NCBI RefSeq assembly: GCF_014650675.1
Contig: NZ_BMVK01000010.1
Coordinates: 1 to 64,000 of the forward strand
Source of the DNA: Streptomyces anulatus
GTDB lineage: Bacteria > Actinomycetota > Actinomycetes > Streptomycetales > Streptomycetaceae
DNA: 64,000 nucleotides
Direction: 5' to 3'
The notes beneath the pieces were generated by a model. It worked only from the letters and a program-made list of their open reading frames with translations, ran no database searches and was not told where the DNA came from. Position 1 is the stretch's first letter. Each line of letters starts with the position of its first letter. The translations under genes and the position numbers were made by a program. Positions 35,801 through 39,889 of the stretch are shown here, one piece after another.

Positions 35801-38476
35801 CTGCTCGGCGGCCCCCAGCGCCAGTTGAGCTTCATCAGACTGAAGGACCTCGACGCCATCGAGGCGCTCGACCCGACGACGCGGGTCACCGTCCACCCCA
35901 GGGCGCGGACCCGCGTGGCGCCCGCCCTCGTCGCGTCGGCCGCGGCCCTGCCCGCCGCGTGGGAGTCGATGCGCGCGATCGCCGCGTGGCGGGCGGACGA
36001 ACGCGACCCGCTGCTGGCGAGGATGGTCCGCGGCCACCTGCAAGCGCTCGGCGGGCTGAGCGGCCCCGGGGCTCCCACGTCCCCCGACGACATCGACCGG
36101 CTCCGCCGGCGCGCCGGGATCACGGACAGGTACGCGACCTGGCTCGACCACGCGCTCCGCTTCGTGCCGGATACGGCCCCGTCGCTGGACGCCCTCGTAC
36201 GCGAGTGGGACGAGTGCCGCGCCCGGTGGTCCACCGACCCCGACAAGGCGGCCGAACTCACCTTGCTCGACGCCACGCTCCGGGCCCTGCCCGGCATCCT
36301 CACGGGTGCGACCAGGCCGACCGACATCCTGTTCCCGCGCGGCTCCGTCGAACTCGTCGAAGGCACCTACCGCGACAACCGGGTCGCCGATCTGTACAAC
36401 CGCGCCATGGCCGACGCCGCGGTCTCCGTCGTCGCGGAACGGCTGCGCCTGGACCCCTCGGCACGAATCCGCATCCTGGAGATCGGCGCCGGCACGGGCG
36501 GAACGAGCGTCGGCATGTTCGCCGCGCTGCGCCCCTTCCAGGAACACATCGAGACCTACACGTACACCGACCTTTCGAAGGCGTTCCTGAACCACGCCCG
36601 TACCGCGTATGGACCCGACGTGCCGTACCTCTCCTACGCCCGCTTCGACGCCGAGCAACCGCTGGCCGGGCAGCAGGGGGTGGAGAGCGGGAGCTACGAC
36701 CTGGTCGTCGCCGCCAACGTGCTGCACGCGACGCGCGACACCCGGAACACGATCCGCAACGCGAAGGCGGCCCTGCGCGACGGCGGGTGGCTCCTGCTCA
36801 ACGAACTCGCGGCGTTCGACGTCTCCAGCCACCTCACGTTCGGCCTGCTGGAGGGCTGGTGGCTCTTCGAGGACGACGCGCTCCGCGTACCGGGTTCGCC
36901 GGCACTGTCGCCCGAGAACTGGCGGAAGGTGCTGGAGAGCGAAGGGTTCTCGGCGGTCGTGCCCGTCCTGCCGGAGGCACGGGAGCTCGGACAGCAGATC
37001 ATCGCAGCCGAGAGCGACGGGCTGGCCCGGCAGGCGGTGGCCCGGCGGACCGACCGCGGGCCCGCGGCCCGGAAGCCCGAGCGGAGGCGGCCGGCCGGCC
37101 GGGAAGCCACGGGCACGCAGCCGGCCGACCGGGAAGCCGGTCACCGGCCTCCGGCCCACCGGGAAGCCGTGGCCTCGGTAGCGGTGGACTCCCCGTCGTC
37201 CCCGGCCGGCACGGGTACCGTCCCGCAGCGCCCCGCCCCCGTCCCCGCCTTCGTCCAGGTCCCCGCGCACCCCCTGGACGCCGGGGGAGCGGTCGCCCCG
37301 TCCGCCGCCGGCACGGGGAGCCGGACCGAGGTCCTGGCCGGGTACCTCCGTGACCGGGCCGCGGAGACCCTCGGCATTCCGGCGGACCGGATCGACCTCT
37401 CCACCCCGCTCAGCGACTACGGCATGGACTCCATCCTCGTGCTCCAGTTGACGAACGCCCTGCGGGAGGACCTCGGAGAGGTCTCGTCCACCCTGCTCTT
37501 CGACGCCGAGTCCGTCGGGGAGCTCGCCGACCACTTCGCTACGAGCGGCGGCCCGCGGGTGGACGCCCTCGTGGCGCGCCTGAACCCGGATGCGGGGGAG
37601 CGGCTCGTCCCCGGGCCCGCGCCGCGGCCGTCGGAGGATTCCCCCCGCTCGGTGGCCGCCCTGTTCCGCACGGTGCTGGAGACCGGCACCCCGCAGCAGG
37701 CGGGCGACCTGCTGTCGATGGCCGCCCGGCTCCGGCCGGTCTTCGCGTCCGGAGCGGGCGACGAGCCGGAGTTGCTGAGGCTGTCGGACGGCCGACGGGA
37801 GCCCGACCTGGTCTGCCTGCCGTCGCTGATCGCCCCCACCGGGGCTCACCAGTACGTGAACTTCGCCGGTGCGCTCCGGGGCCGCCGCCAGGTCTGGGCC
37901 GCCTCCCTTCCGGGCTACCGCCCCGGCGAGCCGCTGCCCGCGGACCTGGAGGCGGCGGCGGAACGGCTGGCAGCCACCCTGCTCCGACGTTTCGGGGGCG
38001 GCGGGTTCGCCCTCGCGGGCTACTCCTCCGGCGGCTGGCTGGCCCACGAGGTGGTGCGTCGGCTGGAGGCGGAGGGCGCACCCCCCGCCGGGCTGGTGCT
38101 GCTCGACACCCCCCGGACGACCGGAGCGGCGATGCTCGGGGGCATGACCGTGATCACACGGCGGCTGCTCGACCGGTTCCCGCGCCTGCTCCTCGCCGAC
38201 GAACAGGTGACGGCGATGGCACGGTACGGGGAACTGCTCGACGACTGGCGACCGCTGCCGGTAACCACCCCGACCCTGCTGGTGGGAGCCGCGCAGGAAG
38301 GGCCCCTGCTGGAACTGCTCGGCGAGGACGCGCGGTCCGGCTGGCCGCTGGAGCACCGGCGGACCGACCTGGCGGGAGACCACTTCTCCCTGCTGGAGGA
38401 AGACGCGGCGGCGACCGCGCTCACGGTCGACCGCTGGCTGGACACCCTGCGGGCCCGGGCCGGAGGCACGCGATGA
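17861..38476 (+). CDS. chxE: AT-less type I PKS with five modules, B domain, MT and TE, ChxE-like
   Basis: 6871 residues. Domain order: KS1-DH-KR-ACP, KS2-B-ACP, KS3-KR-ACP, KS4-ACP, KS5-DH-KR-MT-ACP-TE. All five KS have Cys and both His (Cys181, 1752, 2814, 4000, 4779). No module contains an AT, so it depends on the discrete acyltransferase. Modules 1-2 should turn malonamyl-ACP into a glutarimide by Michael addition in KS2-B; modules 3-5 add six more backbone carbons. With a three-carbon starter, five C2 units and two methyls, the product has the 15 carbons of cycloheximide. The true start is ATG 17861, overlapping the amidotransferase stop; the open frame upstream is a shadow. The stop overlaps the LysR start (ATGA). 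The protein is a single chain, whereas many trans-AT systems are split. The identity rests on domain order and memory of the cycloheximide cluster. Confidence 0.93.
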   Translation: MSAVAPQPAADDVAIIGLALRFPGAETLEELAGHLLAGRSLISEVPPERWSKEAYFGDPRRGAQKTNSVWGGFVEHADRFDADFFAISPREAESMDPQQRMALELAWRAVENAGYAAGDLAGTATGVFMGVCHADYAEMMEREGVRTDAYFPTGTAYSIIANRISYQFDLQGPSITNDTACSSSLVAVYEAVRALGHGECGLALAGGVNLIWSPKHFVAFSQASMLSRTGRASAFDQGADGYVRGEGGAVLLLKPLARAVADGDPVHAVIKGVATNHGGRTSSLTVTSPTAQADLIEGLYTRTGIRPETVSYIEAHGPGTPVGDPIEVMALKTAFRNLHAAQGTVARPASCGIGSVKTNIGHLEGAAGVAGIAKVIASLAHRSLPATVNFRKQNRLISFDDSPFHVVRETRPWEAPPAGPDGSVPPRRAGVSSFGFGGTNAHVVLEEHLADETRRTDPPGPHLVPLSARTPERLREVARTLLTHLCEQPAQALADIAYTLRIGRDPMRERVAFIAADRAELVALLVAFADGERAGGEVHLGAAVRADAADATGLRTAATLWAAGGTANWAERPGDGDPAAAPRRVRLPGYPFARERHWFRVPPKEGDAGRPKEGDAGRATANRSSAQTAQTAQTAQTAQTAQTAQTAQTARTEPPRTGAERTRTEPGAESRSAVPHPLLHAAVPGSGGQRFTSTFTGEEPFLAAHRVRGTPVFPAAAQVEMVRAAVARAAGREAGAPPAVRLRTMGWSRPLVVRDGPAEVRVGLTPRDAGALAFEISTGTAPGTVHSSGLAETVGSGEPARLDLAGLLAACPRERGHAQVYAEFRDRGLDYGPAMRGLRELRLGQGELVARIVEPEAGGAGDTGYVLPPSVLDAAFQASVVLLADTSPATGGGRSAPALPFAFEELTVHGPCAPETWAWVRRREGRGPLDMFDIDLCDGKGTMSVSLRGLVQRTEPAGAAPGTGPETGGNTVTAAVSWVPAPLGAPDDGTGPEPVARGYLGGRAARHTADVADRTGFTVARLPDVEPGRVAEGAGAALDLAFRDVADVVRSKPAGPRRFVVLVDDRPPRHYHAPLTGLFRTVVQENPRVSGRVVRVADLDAAPPERIAEILRAEAADPSADCDIRYGADGTRHASRPGELHLGDGAEVPPLKEGGVYWITGGLGGIGRHVARYFGRYPGITVVLSGRSEHGAASEAALRELRDAGVDAHHVPVDVVSRTDVDRAVRAITEAHGTIDGIVHAAGVLRDAYVFTKDASDLRAVLAPKVDGVLHLDAASRGLTLDFFVAFSSVAGVFGNAGQSDYAAANAFLDAFAHHRQALVDIGERTGRTRAVSWPLWADGGMSVDAVTLRTMRRDRGWEPLPTEDGLRLLGRVLGDAPPHVVVAHGAAATLTAAPTPPEAPATGPVDSAPADSAPSDTASTVADEELTERATALLRRVVGEALHRDPGTLEETVDLIEYGIDSLAILDTTAALEELFGPLPKTIFFEYTDIAGVAGYFVAEHAGVLRSVPDAGAPHRATAGQAADAADTVAAPATADLPAAPDVPVAAGPPATAERPVAEEAPLSARSRSEAPGARDDYHDIAIIGVSGSYPGADTLDELWTVLEEGRHEFREVPRERWDHDAIYSRDRGVLGKSTIRTGTFLSDIDTFDPRYFRISKREAENMSPEVRLFLRAGVEALEDAGYSRETLRRKYDGDVGVLAGSMSNHYGLYGFENGLTRGSAASGSYTGTLPNMLSYFYGFTGPSLFVDTMCSGSSTCVHQAVQMLRARECSMAVAGGVNLLLHPYNLISSSQEHFTTATSEVIRSFGLGADGTILGEGVGALVLKPLVEAERDGDHVYAVIKGTALANAGVRNGFTVPSPRMQARAIEKAIDDAGVDPRTISYVEAHGSGTSLGDPIEVKALTTAFRKYTPETGFCAIGSVKSNMGHLLHAAGMIGIAKVLLQFQRGQLVPSLHSSVINPDIDFSRTPFRVQQELTAWKPAVTTVDGREITHPRRAGITSIGAGGMNSHMILEEYPRHDGAARGSAPGGRDELLVFSAMNDAALLAYLTRFRAFLAGAAAPDLPSVAHTLRVGKNELPHRWAFLARTGDEALAAVDRRLAGDSDLGAALAGGGARAADLRDLATAWVGGSSVDWQRADAQDAPAPRRVSLPAYPFERVRCWVAREDGAPSVTAPLALREKLHPFLGRNASDVTGLRYVLDVHLDDLLDYGRTLGERQDRTRGIVPTFAVDLAIAAAKVSGFSDGAVVRGLRLLGPVDWTAAARLVTVLDAAGGKPAAGAVHTEDASGRRTAVAEFGLPADGGGGTRPSGHADAGPFVGLLPGALAPDLAEPLSPAAFLAELAEGGVGYAPELGGVEEVFRLRDGRLALRIGTPELQHDRVKPGVTLAPEVLQAVAQGLQFEAKRTGDPRWARSAPHRIDEIRIFADGADGRVPVAYAVFDVTGSGEGIGGSVGLLDRNGDVVGVLAGLWCGDDEGPREDPEVTARTSGTTAAGAGGGSGEANDGTPGETGRLLAFAVDELRGLASGILKFDPDELDARTGFDAFGFDSISLVALASQASERLGVELTPAIFFDRNTFASLGEHLVAEHAATLHTAYEQSTGTPARADTPARAARPSETSARTPGDRDGREEARIPDAAPRPAGTDGAFPIAVIGASGRFPGAPDLDAYWANLAAGTDQVTAFPVDRYDEEYARIVEASDFPRHAGVLDGVDAFDAAFFRILPREAELMDPQHRLALQTVWNAVENSGYAPAGLPASTGLFFGVSGTDYATLLAAHGTPPDAFTSTGNAHSMLANRISYVLDIHGPSEPVDTACSSSLVAVHRAVEALRSGACDAAIAGGVNLLLSVDTFVSAAQAGMLSPDGRCKTFASDANGYVRGEGVGAVVLKPLAAAERDGDAILAVIVGSAENHGGRANSLTAPNGAAQADLVVRAMEGIDPRTIGYLEAHGTGTPLGDPVEVQALRSAFRRLGSDGGGTCALGSVKANIGHLEAAAGIAGLLKTVLAMEHGTLPPSRNCDEINPYIQLDGSPFRMVRACEPWERATGPHGAPVPRRAGVSSFGFGGANCHVVLEEYPGSAQEAAPDLDVTGGRRAAVPLSARTERELRERARGLLAHLEDARHTDSLRSIAWTLQTGREAMAERVGWAVSSRGELISRLGEFISGSGSGPDPAPGQDRDGLTGMIARWCGGGEAEWRRLYGPDGSGTPRRAHLPAYPFARDRYWIPRSPALPAPTPAPAAGLERPEVSAPTGGAAPVPASATTLFVPRWTPRAATGAPRPADGSPYRRHVVVLCGTPASLRDGVERLLPGVLCHAVTTAGQRPETRFTDLSRQVFELVRTLVGEAHDGTTLLQVVTSGTEDEEAAPALSALLRTTALENPRITGQVLVLDGASDRSRIADAVLENARHADDPLVRHRDAERLVRTWTPRTAVGAGTPWRSGGTYLITGGVGGIGAVVARRIARDTDHAELVLVGRSAPGPRTDRLLAELREAGAEARYAVADVSRWEEVRHLVAEVRERSGAVHGVIHAAGVIQDAYVKEKTPEEWERVLAPKVDGAVHLDRATADLPLESFLLFSSGAAVTGNPGQSDYATANAHLGTFAVRRNARVAAGGRSGRTVSIAWPLWKDGGMAVDDATRAYLRRHRGLVPMDSDAGLDALLDAWRLGEAGEDQIWVHHGDPEKAEPDPAAAPAHRSAPAPAAVAETVPAPAPASVPDAVNGVAPGRDTLRSVLGIFARVTKLPPHAIDLDRPLDELALDSVMVVQLNRELYTVFGETSTTLFYEAPTLRAVADHLEGPPIRTGRETATAPGAPEAPRAAPAPSGAPDRDDAIAIIGMSGRYPGARNPDEFWQNLTAGRDRITEIPGDRWPLDGFYEPDRATAVADGLSYSKWGGFLEDFDAFDPHFFRIAPRDAYAMDPQERLFLQASWEVIEDAGYTREELARRHQRRVGVFAGVTKSGHARHGEARLPSGERIAPALSFASLSARTSYVLDLRGPSLTIDTMCSSSLTAIHEACEHLRRGSCELAVAGGVNLYLHPSDYVELCRSGMLSSQSRVRSFGRGADGFVPGEGVGAVLLKPLARALADGDRVLAVIRGTSINHGGRSNGYTVPSPAAQAELIGEALTRAGISAREVGYVEAHGTGTELGDPIEVKGLSLAFEKFTGDRQFCAIGSVKSVIGHLEAAAGIAGVTKAVLQLRHRTLVPSLHAEEPNPGIRFEETPFRLQRTLAPWESPRPRVTAVSSFGAGGSNAHVIIEEYVSDAPVDRSADDGEQLVVLSARTSKGLRHSAARLAAFLEREEAHGRTVRLADLAFTLRSGREAMKERLAVTVFSVPELRRALGTFAETGDGTAVPGLHRGSTGQDRGAAAGIWADDDLRELLAERWGREGKYGKLAALWADGMDLDWRALPGAVPPPRRISLPTYPFARDRFWIGDLEPAGQATDTGARADADTGPGARTVAVTGTPAGAPDAVTPHTAPGDPAAVEPRTAEEPRDPAGTAPGERLARLVRAKIADVLVMTQDEIEGGLAFADYGLDSILAVRLVHVLNEELGTDLSTDVVFDHSSADRLAAHLLAEYGPSAAPAPVPPPPAPPAHGPAPTRRGITAPRPATADGSVPAGPPTGPEPIAVIGMSGRFAGSDTLDALWTHLANGDDLITEATRWDLPATGPDGSARCTQGGFLDGIDRFDPLFFGISGVEAAVMDPQQRLLLEEAWKALEDAGHAGRHLSGSRCGVYAGCWNGDYHELVGENSPAQAFWGNMASLIPARISYVLDLKGPALAVDTACSSSLVAIDLACRGLRSGETDMALAGGVFVQTTPRLYELAGRAGMLSPTGRCHTFDHRADGFVPGEGVGVLVLKRLRDAIADGDHVHGVIRATGSNHDGATNGITAPSSVSQEALLREVHASCGIDAGSIQLLEAHGTGTPLGDPIEFSALSRVFRAGTERTGFCALGSVKSSLGHTQFAAGIAGVFKILLAMRHRQIPASPHFEKPNGAIDLDTSPFYLSTRHHAWEPPSDGGPRRGAVSSFGASGTNAHLVIEEAPDTTRTRPRTPGPVRLVVLSAHSREQLAEQVSRLAEHIRHGDAPDLGDLAYTLTVGRDRFPHRFACVARDRAELLRILDAGLDGTEAFTGRAAPEGDGRPGADPSRGEACLERRARCAAAATEAEKHGARPADVRAGAPRAGAEHRGADVGTYRADTDACRADLTVLADCFVRGAALDYGALFPAGSHRRVPLPTYPFARESHWAGPPPPAPRPVPGTPGKRPAAGHPLIHRTSEAPDSPGALRASAVFTDADPVLRDHTVRGQHVLPGVVHLELARETAVRLWGADATAPLLMRDITWVRPATAGDGGPLDIDVLVKPGEDDRLTFEITTRADRGTGPTVLSTGQVSRTGTTRPGRVDLTSLRATCTTTVSATRVREALASMGIVHGPSLRAVREAYVDTGTGTVLAELELPAGADPADSGAVLPPALLDSAIQASIALHLGDGPADLETAVPFALDRFELLAPCPSSARAVVRVAEGTGPATALSRLDVDITDVHGRVCVRMTGYTSRRLKQPVPSLFAPVWESVAAYTPDGHAPDLADHVLVVGGTAEQRAALVGRHPGATPWDLAPGTTTEEIAARLRSAGPVGHLVWIAPGPGPDDGPALLPTDTAGFGAAQEDGVVAAFRTAKALVRTGHDARPLRITLVTRRALATYDDEPTAPAHAGLHGFFGSLAQEYANWSVRRADLDTAELPDDLLAPPGRTGDDPLAHRAGQWLARRWAPNEPGDTQPVPYRQGGVYVVIGGAGGLGTQWTRHVVRNHDAHVIWIGRRPRDASIDARLAEAGGRVSYLSADAADPASLRLAHKEVKRRHPRIHGIVQAALDLRDQSLARMDEATLRASLAAKVDVGVAMAEVFADEALDFALFFSSVQSFTTAAGQSNYAAGCTFGDAYAHFLDRHWPCPVKVMNWGWWGSVGSASTERHKEHMARWGLLSIEAPEAMDALDTLLGGPQRQLSFIRLKDLDAIEALDPTTRVTVHPRARTRVAPALVASAAALPAAWESMRAIAAWRADERDPLLARMVRGHLQALGGLSGPGAPTSPDDIDRLRRRAGITDRYATWLDHALRFVPDTAPSLDALVREWDECRARWSTDPDKAAELTLLDATLRALPGILTGATRPTDILFPRGSVELVEGTYRDNRVADLYNRAMADAAVSVVAERLRLDPSARIRILEIGAGTGGTSVGMFAALRPFQEHIETYTYTDLSKAFLNHARTAYGPDVPYLSYARFDAEQPLAGQQGVESGSYDLVVAANVLHATRDTRNTIRNAKAALRDGGWLLLNELAAFDVSSHLTFGLLEGWWLFEDDALRVPGSPALSPENWRKVLESEGFSAVVPVLPEARELGQQIIAAESDGLARQAVARRTDRGPAARKPERRRPAGREATGTQPADREAGHRPPAHREAVASVAVDSPSSPAGTGTVPQRPAPVPAFVQVPAHPLDAGGAVAPSAAGTGSRTEVLAGYLRDRAAETLGIPADRIDLSTPLSDYGMDSILVLQLTNALREDLGEVSSTLLFDAESVGELADHFATSGGPRVDALVARLNPDAGERLVPGPAPRPSEDSPRSVAALFRTVLETGTPQQAGDLLSMAARLRPVFASGAGDEPELLRLSDGRREPDLVCLPSLIAPTGAHQYVNFAGALRGRRQVWAASLPGYRPGEPLPADLEAAAERLAATLLRRFGGGGFALAGYSSGGWLAHEVVRRLEAEGAPPAGLVLLDTPRTTGAAMLGGMTVITRRLLDRFPRLLLADEQVTAMARYGELLDDWRPLPVTTPTLLVGAAQEGPLLELLGEDARSGWPLEHRRTDLAGDHFSLLEEDAAATALTVDRWLDTLRARAGGTR
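17891..22375 (+). other. PKS module 1: KS-DH-KR-ACP
   Basis: KS1 spans about residues 11-448 (Cys181, His316 in EAHGPGTP, His362). After a linker with a (AQT)8 repeat, the DH at about 675-960 has HRVRGTPVFP (His705) and LDAAFQ (Asp873). The KR has its NADPH loop at Gly1161 and Ser1289, Tyr1302 and Asn1306. The ACP serine is Ser1463. All centres are present, so the module should make an alpha,beta-unsaturated chain from malonamyl, the acceptor needed for glutarimide closure in module 2. Confidence 0.88.
19736..19807 (+). repeat. 8 x 9-bp perfect tandem repeat in PKS linker
   Basis: Eight perfect head-to-tail copies of GCGCAGACC encode (Ala-Gln-Thr)8 between KS1 and DH1. Just before it, residues KEGDAGR are also duplicated (about 19669-19710). 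The unit is a multiple of three, so copy changes keep the frame. It is probably a flexible linker that grows by slippage. Confidence 0.95.
22601..25630 (+). other. PKS module 2: KS-B-ACP, glutarimide-forming
   Basis: KS2 (about 1581-2015) has Cys1752 in DTMCSGSS, His1888 and His1928. About residues 2181-2470 form a double-hotdog-like domain without the DH His and Asp motifs (start KLHPFLGRN), fitting the branching (B) domain of glutarimide and beta-branching modules. The ACP serine is Ser2549 in GFDSIS. From published KS-B-ACP work, this module adds malonyl by Michael addition and closes the imide with the amide nitrogen. Confidence 0.8.
25805..29260 (+). other. PKS module 3: KS-KR-ACP
   Basis: KS3 (about 2649-3075) has Cys2814, His2947 and His2988. 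The KR has its NADPH loop at Gly3445 and Ser3574, Tyr3587 and Asn3591, so it looks active; the IQD in place of LDD keeps the second Asp, suggesting B-type. The ACP serine is Ser3755. By co-linearity the KR acts on what becomes C-8, yet actiphenol carries a ketone there, so later oxidation or an unused KR must be assumed. Confidence 0.85.
29330..31585 (+). other. PKS module 4: KS-ACP, no reduction
   Basis: KS4 (about 3824-4258) has Cys4000, His4135 and His4175. It is followed only by a post-KS linker and an ACP (Ser4531 in GLDSIL). With no KR, the beta-ketone at the future C-10 should survive, which fits the oxygen on the cyclohexanone/phenol ring if the ring closes between C-9 and C-14. Confidence 0.85.
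31715..38473 (+). other. PKS module 5: KS-DH-KR-MT-ACP-TE
   Basis: KS5 (about 4619-5045) has Cys4779, His4914 and His4954. The DH has His5294 (HTVRGQHVLP) and Asp5466 (LDSAIQ). The KR has its loop at Gly5778, Ser5903 and Tyr5916, with Cys5920 at the usual Asn place. The C-methyltransferase has its SAM motif LEIGAGTGG (GAGTGG region from Gly6209). The ACP serine is Ser6524. The thioesterase has GYSSGG (Ser6722) and a C-terminal GDHFSLLEE (His6841). It should deliver a free, alpha-methylated enoic acid. Confidence 0.85.
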
Positions 38477-39432
38477 GCGACGGCCTGGGCTTCAGCCTCG
38501 CGCAACTGCGGTACTTCGTCGTCTCCGCCGAAGTGGGCAACATATCGGAGGCGGCGGAGCAGTTGTGCGCCTCGCAGTCGACGGTCTCCTCGGCGGTGAT
38601 GAGGCTGGAACGCCAACTCGGCGTTCAACTCCTCCTGCGGCATCACGCCCGGGGGGTCTCCCTCACCCCGAGCGGCCGCCATCTGCTGCGGGAGGCCCGG
38701 GACCTGTTGGGGCGGGCCAGGAATCTCAAGGCGCGTGGCGACGCCCTGGCGGGGGGCGCCGTCGGCCGGCTAGACGTCGGTTTCCTCGCGTCACTCGCAC
38801 CGTTCCTGCTGCCCGGCGTCCACCAGCTCACCCGGCAGCGTTACGCCGACCTCCGCTTGACCGTCCACGAGGAGCCGGCCGACCGGCTGGCGGCCCTCCT
38901 GGGCGAAGGGCGCTGCGAACTGGCGGTCACGTACGACTTCCTGGCCGGGGACGCCCGGTTCCACGCCCTGGCCGAACTGCCCGTCCACGCCGTGCTGGCC
39001 GACGGCGACCCGCTGGGCGGGAGCGGGCCGGTGGAGCTGGCCGAGCTGGCCGCCCGCCCTCTGGTCACCCTGAACACGCCCGACGACATCCGCCACGCCG
39101 AGAAGCTGTTCGCCAACGCGGGAGTCCCCTTGCCGCGGGTGATCGGGGCGGCGAGCGTGGAGACGGTGCGCGGTCTCGTGGCGGCCGGCTCCGGATTCGC
39201 GCTGATGTACCAGCGCAGCCGGGCGACGACGACCCTCGACGGGGGGAGGGTCCGCAGGGTCGGGATCGCCGGCGACCTGCCTCCCGCCTCCCTCGGCGTG
39301 GCCATGATGCCCGGCCTGGCGATGAGCGGCCGCGGCATGGCCTTCCTGGAGGTGCTCGGGTCGACGGTGCGGGCGAGCCGGAGCGGACCCGCCGAACCGG
39401 CGCACCCGGCCCTGGGCCGAGCGGGCCCGTGA
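38473..39432 (+). CDS. chxF: LysR-family regulator, ChxF-like
   Basis: 319 residues. An N-terminal winged helix-turn-helix (LRYFVVSAEVGNISEAAEQL, SQSTVSSAVMRLERQLGVQL) is followed by a substrate-binding domain (LDVGFLASLAPFLLPGVHQL, LAVTYDFLAGD). LysR proteins usually bind a small ligand and regulate nearby operons. ATG 38473 overlaps the PKS stop by 4 bp, so it is made with the PKS and may sense the product or an intermediate; this is inference. Confidence 0.92.
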   Translation: MSDGLGFSLAQLRYFVVSAEVGNISEAAEQLCASQSTVSSAVMRLERQLGVQLLLRHHARGVSLTPSGRHLLREARDLLGRARNLKARGDALAGGAVGRLDVGFLASLAPFLLPGVHQLTRQRYADLRLTVHEEPADRLAALLGEGRCELAVTYDFLAGDARFHALAELPVHAVLADGDPLGGSGPVELAELAARPLVTLNTPDDIRHAEKLFANAGVPLPRVIGAASVETVRGLVAAGSGFALMYQRSRATTTLDGGRVRRVGIAGDLPPASLGVAMMPGLAMSGRGMAFLEVLGSTVRASRSGPAEPAHPALGRAGP

Positions 39433-39511
39433 CGGCAGGACGGGCACGGGCTGCGGGGGACCGCCCACCGCGGGTCGGCGGCGCCGAGCAGACCGTCGTT
39501 CTCACGGTGGG

Positions 39512-39539
39512 GCTCCGGGAAACGAGCACGGAGCGTTTT
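39512..39539 (+). terminator. Possible terminator of the chxB-F operon
   Basis: GCTCCG (39512-39517) pairs with CGGAGC (39529-39534) over an 11-nt loop, followed by GTTTTC. It lies 80 bp after the LysR stop, in front of a convergent gene. Confidence 0.5.
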
Positions 39540-39889
39540 CTCCGGCAGGGGTTCTCCCGGGCGCTCGGAGAGGATAATGGACCGCCGGCAGGGGAACCAA
39601 GACCCTCGGATTCCTTTCCGTGCGCCGGTGAGATCGCCCTGTTCGGGATATCCGTCGTCCGGGTGCGAGGAAAAGTATTTCTCGGTCCCGCCGCGAATGT
39701 ATTCCACCCGCGAATGTATTCCACCGGGCCGCCGTACCGGGCGTGGCGGACATCCGGGACGCGGCCGTGCGGCACGTGTCCTGGGGAAACGAGGAGCGCG
39801 GGCACGGCAGCGGGTGCCTGCGCCGCCTGCCGCGACGCCTCGGGCCCGGTGGTGCGGCTCTCCACCGGGCCCCTCGGCCCCACCGCTGC
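39540..39889. other. Convergent intergenic region with no supported gene
   Basis: The space between the LysR gene and the convergent Old Yellow Enzyme gene holds no frame I can support. It does contain a 2 x 17-bp tandem repeat (39692-39725). Confidence 0.5.
39692..39725. repeat. Perfect 17-bp tandem duplication
   Basis: CGCGAATGTATTCCACC occurs twice without a gap (39692-39708, 39709-39725). Each copy holds GAAT-GT-ATTC, a short inverted repeat. It sits between two convergent 3' ends, an unusual place for an operator. Confidence 0.9.

Noticed and set aside
31777-37353. Long plus-strand frame (1858 codons) overlapping the PKS
   Set aside because: Out-of-frame shadow of the PKS: Arg/Pro-rich with no motifs.
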